Shown here piece by piece: positions 18,180 to 25,340 of a DNA stretch of 41,227 bases. Position 1 is the stretch's first letter. Every line of letters begins with the position of its first letter. A program made the position numbers and the translations under genes. The notes under the pieces were generated by a model that saw nothing but the letters and a program-made list of their open reading frames with translations, made no database searches and was not told the DNA's origin. Source of the stretch: Saccharospirillum salsuginis (GTDB lineage Bacteria; Pseudomonadota; Gammaproteobacteria; Pseudomonadales; Natronospirillaceae); contig NZ_BMXR01000019.1 of the NCBI RefSeq assembly GCF_014651855.1, forward strand, positions 1-41,227. Direction: 5' to 3'.

Positions 18180-18901
18180 GCGGTATTGAACAGACGGCCG
18201 AGCCCTGTGCGCGGGGTCAGGCCGTTCGCCAAACGTAACGCCTGCCACAGGCTGACCTGGTTGGCGGTGATGACCGGTTTGCCGAGCCGCTTCTCCAACG
18301 GCTCGATCACTGTGGCCGTGTGAGCGGCCGTATCCGGCACCAGAATGGCCTCGGCGTCCGGATGGTCGCCGCCGGACACGAATTCCATGATCCGCTCGAC
18401 CGGTAACCGGCCGACTTCGGCCGCCGTGACAATGCCTTCGCCCCGCCAGGAAACGGTTTCGATATCGCACTCGGCGAGAAAATCCACGAACGACTGGGCC
18501 ACCTCATCCGGATAGGTCGCGGCAATGGCCACGCGGCGCAGCCCCATAGCGGCAAGCGCGTCCGCGAAGGCGAGGGACGTACTGGACGCCGGAATGCGCA
18601 GGTAATCCTCCAGAATGCGGGCCTGCTCCCGGGCACCGTCGCGACCGAATACAAAACTGCCACTGGTGCACGCCCAGATCACCGCCGCAATGCCCGTCCC
18701 GAACAACGGATCGGAGGCCGGCACCAATCGGTCCGACTGACCCAGATCGAGCAACGCATCGATGCGATGGGCATCCTCGCCAACCGACGTGTGCACGACA
18801 TTCACCTCAATGTTCGGATCCAGCATGCCGGCCATCAACGGCAAATCGTCTTCCGCCGAATGGCCAGGGTAGAGAAAACCGAGTTTGATCGGTGCGGTCA
18901 T
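18173..18901 (-). CDS. Asp/Glu racemase superfamily protein (maleate isomerase/AMDase-like)
   Basis: A 242-aa protein of the aspartate/glutamate racemase fold, closest in style to maleate cis-trans isomerases and arylmalonate decarboxylases. It starts with the family-typical LGFLYPGHSAEDD and has the first active-site cysteine in WACTSGS (Cys78). The second conserved cysteine, expected in the strand corresponding to ILVPDTAAHT, is replaced by Asp190-Thr191, so a two-cysteine racemase mechanism is unlikely; a one-cysteine isomerase or decarboxylase, or another reaction, is possible. GGGAGA lies six bases before the ATG. It is monocistronic, with a 350-base gap upstream that contains a hairpin repeat and otherwise no recognisable element. 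Substrate unknown. Confidence 0.75.
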   Translation of the reverse strand: MTAPIKLGFLYPGHSAEDDLPLMAGMLDPNIEVNVVHTSVGEDAHRIDALLDLGQSDRLVPASDPLFGTGIAAVIWACTSGSFVFGRDGAREQARILEDYLRIPASSTSLAFADALAAMGLRRVAIAATYPDEVAQSFVDFLAECDIETVSWRGEGIVTAAEVGRLPVERIMEFVSGGDHPDAEAILVPDTAAHTATVIEPLEKRLGKPVITANQVSLWQALRLANGLTPRTGLGRLFNTAY

Positions 18902-19116
18902 GGCTGTCTCCCTTATTCACGAATGAGTGATTGGCGAATGTTAGCTGTTATCGTCGCTCGGTAGTTGTCGCCGGGTCAATTGGAGAGACTTGTCATGTTA
19001 ATGATTTCTGCTGTTTCAAGTTGAGATGTAACAGTGCCTTGAATGGTTTTTGCAAATTGTGCGCTTTTGAGCCGACGAGCAATTCGGAGGAATTGTAGTT
19101 TGTGGCACAGGTGCGA

Positions 19117-19231
19117 GTGTCGGGTGCCGGGGTAGGCTTGCGCAGGGGAGTCCGCAGCATGGATGCTGCGGTCTAGCCTACATGGACGTATTAACGGCGA
19201 CCCGGAGCAAGCCTACCCCGGCATCCAACAC
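19117..19231. repeat. Long hairpin repeat, CATGGACG-core family, copy 2
   Basis: Arms 19117-19140 and 19208-19231 are inverted at 22 of 24 positions. An inner perfect hairpin, CCGCAGCAT/ATGCTGCGG, precedes the core CTAGCCTACATGGACGTATT and the ACGGCGACCC that ends the shared block. It begins 22 bases downstream of the nucleoside hydrolase stop, in the otherwise feature-poor stretch 18902-19253. Confidence 0.8.
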
Positions 19232-19253
19232 GGACCCTGTCCACAGGCATTTA

Positions 19254-20201
19254 TTAAGCCACGGACAACGTCTGTTCGAACAGAGCCAGAACCCGGACGT
19301 CGTCGACCTCCACCGCCACTTTGGTCAAGGGACGCCCCTCCCAGCCGGGTGTCGGAAAACTCCGCCCCTCGGGGGCCATCATCGTCTGACCGATCGCCAG
19401 CCCCTCCGTCGCCACCCGAATCACCCCATGGCGACACCCGAACAAAGACGGATCCATCACATAGGCGATGGTCGCCGCATCGTGAAAGTAGCAGCCGTCG
19501 ATACCCAGCGACTGACGGTAAAAATTGAAATAGTGCTCCGCCGCCTGCGACAGAAAGTCCCCCTGATCCGGGTTCGCCTGTCGAATCCGATCCAGCACCG
19601 CCGCCTTCAGCAACACCTGATGGGTCACATCCAACCCCAGCATCGTTACCGGCCAACCGGCTCCGAACACCGCATCGGCCGCGTGCGGGTCATTGATGAT
19701 GTTCGCCTCGGCCACCGGGCTGACATTGCCGGTTTCGTGCACGGCGCCACCCATCAACACCACCTCGCGGACCTGACCGGCGATGTCCGGTTCCAGCTCC
19801 AACGCCAGCGCCAGGTTGGTCAGAGGGCCCAGCGCGACTAGGGTGACCTCGCCGGGTGCTTCCAAGACCGAGTCCACGATGAATTGGGCGGCTGAGCGCG
19901 GGTCCGGCTTGCGCTTCGGGCCAGGCCAGCCGATGTTGCCGAAGCCGTCCGCACCGTGCACATAGTCCGCGTGCTGGCGCGGGTCCATTTTCAGTGGTGC
20001 GGCGGCGCCCCGGGCTACCGGTGTGGCTATGCCCGACAGCTCCGTCAGGCTCAGGGCGTTGTCCGTGGCCCGATCCACACCGACATTGCCGAAAATGGTC
20101 GTCAAACCCAGCACCTCCACGGTACTGGCCTTGAACGCAAAGAGGATGGCCATGGCATCGTCGATGCCCGGATCGGTGTCGATGATGACTTTGCGCGCCA
20201 T
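19254..20201 (-). CDS. Nucleoside hydrolase (inosine-uridine preferring family)
   Basis: Hydrolyses the N-glycosidic bond of ribonucleosides to give free base and ribose in the cytoplasm. The 315-aa product has the family calcium-site signature DTDPGIDD at residues 8-15, VLMGGAV mid-protein, and FHDAATIAYVMDP near 240-250, where the late active-site histidine and aspartate lie. Length is standard for RihA/RihB/RihC proteins. Base specificity cannot be assigned from sequence alone. It is the second gene of a pair with a ribokinase, 9 nt upstream, with GGAGCC as ribosome site. The pair would release ribose and phosphorylate it, a simple salvage route. Confidence 0.92.
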   Translation of the reverse strand: MARKVIIDTDPGIDDAMAILFAFKASTVEVLGLTTIFGNVGVDRATDNALSLTELSGIATPVARGAAAPLKMDPRQHADYVHGADGFGNIGWPGPKRKPDPRSAAQFIVDSVLEAPGEVTLVALGPLTNLALALELEPDIAGQVREVVLMGGAVHETGNVSPVAEANIINDPHAADAVFGAGWPVTMLGLDVTHQVLLKAAVLDRIRQANPDQGDFLSQAAEHYFNFYRQSLGIDGCYFHDAATIAYVMDPSLFGCRHGVIRVATEGLAIGQTMMAPEGRSFPTPGWEGRPLTKVAVEVDDVRVLALFEQTLSVA

Positions 20202-20210
20202 GAGAGGCTC

Positions 20211-21113
20211 CTATCGAGTCGGGTTGTGGGACTGCAGGAAGGCGTCGACCTCATCCCGCCGGGGAATGGATTGGGCGGCACCCAGACGGGTGACACACAG
20301 GGCGGCGGCCGCACCGCCCGAGGCCATCGCCTCGAGAGGCGGCAGCCCTTCGGCCAGCGCCGCCAGGCAATAGCCGATGAAGGTGTCGCCGGCGGCGGTG
20401 GTGTCCACGGCGTCGACCTGAAAGGCCAGTTGTTGCTCGCGCCCCTCGGGACCAATATAGACCACACCTTCGCGCCCGAGTGTCAGCAGGATACGCAGTT
20501 GCGGATAATCGCGGGTCAACGCCGATTCGGCGGCTTTTATATCCCGGGTACCGGTCAGGTCCATGGCTTCGACCTCATTGACGATCAGAAGGTCGACGTC
20601 CCGGATCAGCGGTCGCGCCGCCTCGGCAACCATGGGCGCCGGATTGAACGCGATAGAAAGCCCTTTTTGACGGGCCAGTTCGATGGCGTCGGCCAGTCCA
20701 TTGGTCTCGTGCTGCATCAACAGCCAGTCGTCCGGACCGGCATCGGCCAGGCTGGATTCAATCTGTTCTCGCGTCAGGCGATGGTTGGCGCCGGGGTAGA
20801 GAATGATGGCGTTTTCGGCCTGTCGGTCGAGCTGGATAATGGCGTGACCGCTGGCGCCATCGAGTTGGGCGACTCGATCGGTGTCGACACCGCTGGCGCG
20901 CATCTCGTTGAGCACCCAGTCGTCGTTACGGCTGATGGCGCCGATATGGTGGACCCTTGCTCCCGCCCGGCCCAGCGCGATGGACTGATTGGCACCCTTG
21001 CCGCCGAGCAGGGTCTGGAAGTCGGTGGAGGCCAGGGTTTCGCCGGGGCGGACGAAATGGTCGACGCGATAGAGGTGGTCGAGATTGATCGAACCGAGGT
21101 TATAGATAGCCAT
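20211..21113 (-). CDS. rbsK: Ribokinase
   Basis: Phosphorylates D-ribose to ribose 5-phosphate. The 300-aa PfkB-family protein has the N-terminal substrate motif GGKGANQ (37-43) and the C-terminal DTTAAGDTF block (from 237) with catalytic Asp243. Length and start fit typical RbsK (about 300-310 aa). It is the first gene of the rbsK-nucleoside hydrolase pair and is divergent from the HIT gene across about 100 bases. The genomic partner explains the ribose source as nucleosides rather than a ribose transporter, since no rbsABC genes are in view. Another sugar or nucleoside kinase of the same family remains a minor alternative. Confidence 0.9.
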   Translation of the reverse strand: MAIYNLGSINLDHLYRVDHFVRPGETLASTDFQTLLGGKGANQSIALGRAGARVHHIGAISRNDDWVLNEMRASGVDTDRVAQLDGASGHAIIQLDRQAENAIILYPGANHRLTREQIESSLADAGPDDWLLMQHETNGLADAIELARQKGLSIAFNPAPMVAEAARPLIRDVDLLIVNEVEAMDLTGTRDIKAAESALTRDYPQLRILLTLGREGVVYIGPEGREQQLAFQVDAVDTTAAGDTFIGYCLAALAEGLPPLEAMASGGAAAALCVTRLGAAQSIPRRDEVDAFLQSHNPTR

Positions 21114-21214
21114 GTCGCGGTCCTTAAACCGAGAGATCTGTCGGGAATGCTTTCAGCCCGCGGCCGATTTCCGCTAAGCTGGCACTACGAATAGGAAACT
21201 GAAGGGAGCTTATC

Positions 21215-21637
21215 ATGGCGTACGACACGAACAATATTTTTGCCAAGATGCTGCGCGGTGAAATCCCCGCCATCAAGGTCTACGAAGACGATCACACCCT
21301 GGCGTTCATGGACATCATGCCCCAGGCCGATGGCCATACGCTGGTGATCCCGAAAGAAGAGGCGGAGACGATTTTCGACCTGTCGGATGAAGGCGCGGCC
21401 GCCTGGATGAGCTCGGTGCGCAAGGTGGGCGCGGCGGTCAAGAAAGCGTTCAATGCGCCTGGCGTCGTTGTCTTTCAGTTGAACGGCAAGGGGGCCGGTC
21501 AAACCGTGCCGCATGTTCACTTTCATGTGATCCCCGGCTCGATCGCCGACCTGCGCAAGCCACACGCCGCCACTCAGGCCGATGCGGAATTGCTGTCCGA
21601 ACAAGCCGAGAAAATCAAGGCGGCGCTGAACGACTGA
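21215..21637 (+). CDS. HIT-family nucleotide-binding protein
   Basis: Histidine-triad hydrolase of the HinT-like class, usually acting on purine nucleoside phosphoramidates or dinucleotides. The 140-aa product carries the triad HVHFHVIP (His100, His102, His104), the FMDIMPQADGHTLVIPK segment and a GAGQTVPH loop, all typical. A strong GGGAG site precedes the ATG. It is monocistronic and divergent from rbsK. The HIT assignment is secure; the physiological substrate is not known. Confidence 0.93.
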   Translation: MAYDTNNIFAKMLRGEIPAIKVYEDDHTLAFMDIMPQADGHTLVIPKEEAETIFDLSDEGAAAWMSSVRKVGAAVKKAFNAPGVVVFQLNGKGAGQTVPHVHFHVIPGSIADLRKPHAATQADAELLSEQAEKIKAALND

Positions 21638-21645
21638 TACGCTCC

Positions 21646-21667
21646 AAAAAGCCGGCCTGCTTCCGGC
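21646..21667 (-). terminator. Probable Rho-independent terminator of the MATE gene
   Basis: On the minus strand GCCGG-AAGCAGG-CCGGC is followed by five T residues, about 30 bases beyond the MATE stop. The same stem also sits just after the HIT stop on the plus strand but lacks a T-tract in that direction. Confidence 0.6.
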
Positions 21668-21695
21668 CTGTCGGGGCGTCATTTCGAGTGTAAGC

Positions 21696-23078
21696 TCAGG
21701 CCGCGGGTTCGGCCTGGGCCAACACCCTGTCTTCCGGCTCGGCCAGGTTCGCCAGCCAATAGCCCCTTCGGACCCGCCAGCCGACGCCCAGGGCTTTGAT
21801 CACCTCTTCACTCAACACCATGGCATACACCAGGGTAAAGGGCAGCTCCCAGATAAAGGCCGCGATCCAGGTCAACGGCAGGCCGACCATCCACAGCGCC
21901 ACCATGTCCATGCCCAGGCAGAACCGGCTGTCGCCGCCGGCTCTCAAGATGCCCTGAATCGCCGTCATGTTGAACACCTTGATCCAGAAGCCCAGGCACA
22001 TGACCACCATGGCCCATTGCGTCTGACGCGTGGTCTCCGCATCGGTAATGTGCATCAGCGACAGCATCAACGGTGAGATCGCGAGGATCACCAGGCCAAG
22101 CATAAAGGAACCGATCGGCGCGAACGCCAGGAAGCGATTGGCCAACCAGGCGGCCTCCGCGAACTGATCCCGCCCGAGGCGCTGGCCGATCATAATGCCG
22201 CAGGCGTTGACCAGGCCGAAAAACAGCGAGTGATACAGACCTTCGATCGGTGCCAGCAGGCTCATGACCGCCAGGGGTACCGTGCCCATTTGCCCGGCGA
22301 TCAGGTGATAGCCAAGCGAACCGACCGACCAGAGCGTGAAGTTCAGCACCAACGGCCAGGTCAGGCGGCCGAAGCGGGCGGGCAGGGTGGAGCCGCGCAG
22401 CGAGGCCAGGGCATCGCGGTCAAGACGCAATGTCTCGGTCCGTTGCACATCCCACGCAATCCAGCCGATCTGGATCACCCGCGCCAACACCGTCGCCACG
22501 GCCGCGCCGGTGACTCCCATGGCGGGCACGCCCAGGCCGCCGTTGATGAACCAATAGTTCATCAGAACGTTCAGGCCGATGGCGACCATGGCGTATTTTA
22601 ACGGCCAGCCAGTGCGGCCGATCGAGCGCATCGCGGATTCGTAGACGATGATCGCCTGAGTGGTGAACAGCGTCAGGCCCAGCAGCGTCAGGTAGCGGCC
22701 GCCCAACTCGATGACCACCGGGTCACCGGTGCCGAAGCGGATCAGGTTCTCGGCTTGGAACAGGATCAGCAGGGTGAAGGGCAGCATGACCGCCATACCG
22801 ACGATCAGGGAGAGTATCAGCGTCTGGCGCACCTTCTCCGGCCGCCCCGCGCCGAAATACTGAGCCACCAGAATGCTGCAGCCGGTTCCGAGCGCGGCCA
22901 TCACCAGGATCAGCACGAAATTCAACTTGGCCGACAGGCCGACGGCCGCCACAGCCTCGCTGCCCAGATGCCCCACCATCAGGACGTCCGCCATGCCCAG
23001 TGCCGATACCAGCGCCGACTGGAAGGCGACCGGCAACGCCAGGGCCAGAACCTGCTGCCAGAAAACCCGATAACTCAT
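21696..23078 (-). CDS. MATE-family multidrug exporter (NorM-like)
   Basis: Inner-membrane cation-coupled exporter with about 12 membrane segments in 460 aa. The N-terminal segment GMADVLMVGHLGSEAVAAVGL and the mirrored second-half GLVNACGIMIGQRLGR are typical of the MATE superfamily. I chose the ATG at 23078 with GGGAGAG upstream; a start 10 codons earlier would begin inside a leader hairpin. The substrate is unknown. The divergent AraC-type gene could be its regulator, but no operator was recognised. A perfect 8-bp inverted repeat immediately upstream of the ribosome site may affect translation. Confidence 0.9.
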   Translation of the reverse strand: MSYRVFWQQVLALALPVAFQSALVSALGMADVLMVGHLGSEAVAAVGLSAKLNFVLILVMAALGTGCSILVAQYFGAGRPEKVRQTLILSLIVGMAVMLPFTLLILFQAENLIRFGTGDPVVIELGGRYLTLLGLTLFTTQAIIVYESAMRSIGRTGWPLKYAMVAIGLNVLMNYWFINGGLGVPAMGVTGAAVATVLARVIQIGWIAWDVQRTETLRLDRDALASLRGSTLPARFGRLTWPLVLNFTLWSVGSLGYHLIAGQMGTVPLAVMSLLAPIEGLYHSLFFGLVNACGIMIGQRLGRDQFAEAAWLANRFLAFAPIGSFMLGLVILAISPLMLSLMHITDAETTRQTQWAMVVMCLGFWIKVFNMTAIQGILRAGGDSRFCLGMDMVALWMVGLPLTWIAAFIWELPFTLVYAMVLSEEVIKALGVGWRVRRGYWLANLAEPEDRVLAQAEPAA

Positions 23079-23089
23079 TCCGCTCTCCC

Positions 23090-23110
23090 TATTGGGCTTG
23101 CGGCCCAATA
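23090..23110 (-). promoter_or_regulatory. Hairpin next to the MATE ribosome-binding site
   Basis: TATTGGGC and GCCCAATA form a perfect 8-bp stem with a 5-base loop, ending just before the GGGAGAG ribosome site. It could be an RNA hairpin in the leader or a protein-binding dyad. The function is not demonstrable from sequence. Confidence 0.4.
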
Positions 23111-23285
23111 CCTGTCAACCGGACGCGCAGGAGCCCACCCAGTTATACGACTGTAACTGTGAATATGAATGATTGATCAAGAGGAACAATAACGACCACC
23201 GGACGGCAATGTCGGACTGTTCATTGGAAGTGTCTTTAATATGGGCTTATTCTAGGCGGACTGGGTTTTGACAGGCTATGTGTAT

Positions 23286-24161
23286 ATGAATCAACAACCT
23301 GTGAATATGGATCATGCCGACTTTCAGGACGTACTGCACCTGGGGCCGGAGTGCCGTGAGCGGTTTCTGATCACCGAGGAAGTGCCCGAATTGCTCGATC
23401 ATGGCCTGCACATGGGTGGCATCAGCTGGTTGAAAGGCAGTTACCGGGTCGGCCGCAAGGACCCGGACATCCATACCCTGTTGTTCACGCTGGGCGGGAG
23501 AGGGCGCGTACATGTCCCCGGGCGCAGTTACGACATCACTCCGGGCAGCGTAACCCGGCTGCCGGCCCGACGCCCCTTCCTGTTTGAACTGGGCGGCGAG
23601 GACTGGCGTATGGCCTGGTTGCTGCTGCGCGACAGCGAGGCCTGGTCGGCCCTGAAAACCCAGGACGCCGATGTTTTTCAACACGAGCAGGTTTGGGCGC
23701 TGTCACCGTTGATGGACGCCCTCTACCACCAGATCCGTACGCCGCGCAGACGCCGGCTGGTCGCGCTGCTCAACGAGGTGCTGATGGAGTTGCTGTTGAA
23801 AGACTCGGGTTACAGCCGCCTGGAGATGTCCGTACGGCAGTTGTTTGCACAATTGGAGGATCAGTTGCACCATCACTGGACCCAGTTGTCGCTGGCCGAG
23901 GCGGTACATTGCTCGGTACCGCACCTGAACCGGGTGTGCCGCAAGCTCTACGGGCAAGGACCGATGAGCCGTCTGGCGGATTTGCGTTTGCAGCGGGCGC
24001 GCGAATTGCTGATCAACAGCAACTGGCAGGTGAGCCAGATCGCGCATCGGGTCGGTTACAGCGACGCCTTCAATTTCAGCCACTGGTTTCGTGGGCGAAC
24101 CGGTATGGCGCCTTCCCGGTACCGCAGTGAGCACCGGCAACCGCCACCGTTGAAGGTCTGA
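23286..24161 (+). CDS. AraC-family transcriptional regulator
   Basis: A 291-aa regulator with an N-terminal cupin-like sensor domain (LLFTLGGRGRVHVPGR and DITPGSVTRLPARRPF) and a C-terminal pair of helix-turn-helix motifs. The second is very typical: ISQIAHRVGYSDAFNFSHWF-type sequence (here VSQIAHRVGYSDAFNFSHWF), then GMAPSRYR. The ATG at 23286 and a TTG 18 bases earlier are both possible starts, and neither has a strong ribosome site. It is divergent from the MATE gene. The sensor ligand and target are unknown; sugar-responsive regulators share this architecture. Confidence 0.88.
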   Translation: MNQQPVNMDHADFQDVLHLGPECRERFLITEEVPELLDHGLHMGGISWLKGSYRVGRKDPDIHTLLFTLGGRGRVHVPGRSYDITPGSVTRLPARRPFLFELGGEDWRMAWLLLRDSEAWSALKTQDADVFQHEQVWALSPLMDALYHQIRTPRRRRLVALLNEVLMELLLKDSGYSRLEMSVRQLFAQLEDQLHHHWTQLSLAEAVHCSVPHLNRVCRKLYGQGPMSRLADLRLQRARELLINSNWQVSQIAHRVGYSDAFNFSHWFRGRTGMAPSRYRSEHRQPPPLKV

Positions 24162-24263
24162 GTAGGGCCTGGGCCTTTATCTCGGGCTTGCATTTCGGCC
24201 TTGAGATGCCCGTACCGCGCCCACAGCTAAGTCTGTTTACTGTTTAAAACGACCGGATACTGA

Positions 24264-25340
24264 ATGACCGAACCCAACGCAACGGATCCAACCACTAAGC
24301 AGGCCGTGCCTGTCTTCAAAGGGAAGCGCCTCCTGGTGTTGACCCTGGTGTTCGTCGGCTTGAGCGGTGCCGGTCTGTTTGCCGTTTACACGCAACTATC
24401 CGATCCATCCGTTGAGTTCGAGGGCGAGATTCTCTCGATTCCGGCCGTGGTGATGGGGCTCGCGCTGTTGCCGGTCTATTTCGCCGCGGACGGACTGCGT
24501 CTGTGGTTCACCTTGAGAGCCCTGGGGCATCGGGTCGGACTGCGCGATATGGCGCGATTGGTGTTCCTGAACATCTTTGTCTCGAACATCACCCCCATGG
24601 CGACCGGGGGTGGTTTTGCCCAGGTCTGGTTTCTGCGACGACACGGCGTCCCGGTCGGGACCGCCTTCACCGCGACCACCATCCGCACCGTATTGGCGGT
24701 TCTGTTCATCTTCGGGGCCACGCCGGTTCTGTTGCTGACGCTGCCCGGTGCCGAGCAGGCCGCCAAGCAGAACGGCTTCATGATGGAAGCGCTGGTGATC
24801 TGCGTCACCCTCTATGCCGGCTTCTTCCTGGTGTTGTTGTTCAAACCCCATTGGCTGAGCCTGCCGTTGATTCGCGGGCTGAACGGCCTGCGGCGCGCGC
24901 ATTTGATCAGCGCTTCCCGCCATCATCGATGGCTGACCCGGTTGGTGCGTGAGACCCGGCGCTTCACCGACGGTTTTCGCCAGTACTTTCGCGGTTCACC
25001 GGTTGATATCCTGGCCTCCTGGGTGATGACGGCCGTCTTCCTGCTGGCCTTGTTCTCCTTTCCCGCCTTTATTTGTTGGGCGCTGGGGTACACGTTGGAC
25101 TATTGGCTGGTCGTGGGCCGAATGGTGGTCATCACCTTCGTCATGTATTTCTCACCCACGCCCGGAGCGTCGGGCATCGCCGAGGGGGTGTTCGGACATT
25201 TCTTCTCCGGATCGCTGATTGCCAGCCATCTGGTCCTGGTCATCATTGTCTGGCGGGCCCTGACCATCTACGTCGGCATGGCCATCGGCCTGATTGTGAC
25301 CCAACACGAACTGGCCCGTAAAACCGGAGATTCCCAATGA
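24264..25340 (+). CDS. UPF0104 / LPG-synthase-type flippase-like membrane protein
   Basis: A 358-aa integral membrane protein with about eight spans, belonging to the family of the lysylphosphatidylglycerol synthase membrane domain (UPF0104). Visible family features are NIFVSNITPMATGGGFAQVW in the first half and YFSPTPGASGIAEG in the second. MprF-type proteins of this fold flip lipids, and archaeal relatives are fused to glycosyltransferases (AglD). The charged aminoacyl-transfer domain of MprF is absent, so only the membrane part is present. Its stop overlaps the start of the next gene (ATGA), a metallophosphoesterase-like/glycosyltransferase fusion, which suggests joint action on a glycolipid or lipid-linked sugar. 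The ribosome site is weak. Confidence 0.8.
   Translation: MTEPNATDPTTKQAVPVFKGKRLLVLTLVFVGLSGAGLFAVYTQLSDPSVEFEGEILSIPAVVMGLALLPVYFAADGLRLWFTLRALGHRVGLRDMARLVFLNIFVSNITPMATGGGFAQVWFLRRHGVPVGTAFTATTIRTVLAVLFIFGATPVLLLTLPGAEQAAKQNGFMMEALVICVTLYAGFFLVLLFKPHWLSLPLIRGLNGLRRAHLISASRHHRWLTRLVRETRRFTDGFRQYFRGSPVDILASWVMTAVFLLALFSFPAFICWALGYTLDYWLVVGRMVVITFVMYFSPTPGASGIAEGVFGHFFSGSLIASHLVLVIIVWRALTIYVGMAIGLIVTQHELARKTGDSQ

Noticed and set aside
19101..19120. TGGCAC at 19103 as a second sigma-54 promoter
   Set aside because: No TTGC element at the required spacing, and no gene starts downstream on that strand.
23100..23125. TTGACA upstream of the MATE gene as a -35 box
   Set aside because: The matching -10 would place the transcript start within the ribosome site, giving a leaderless message; a different promoter is more likely.
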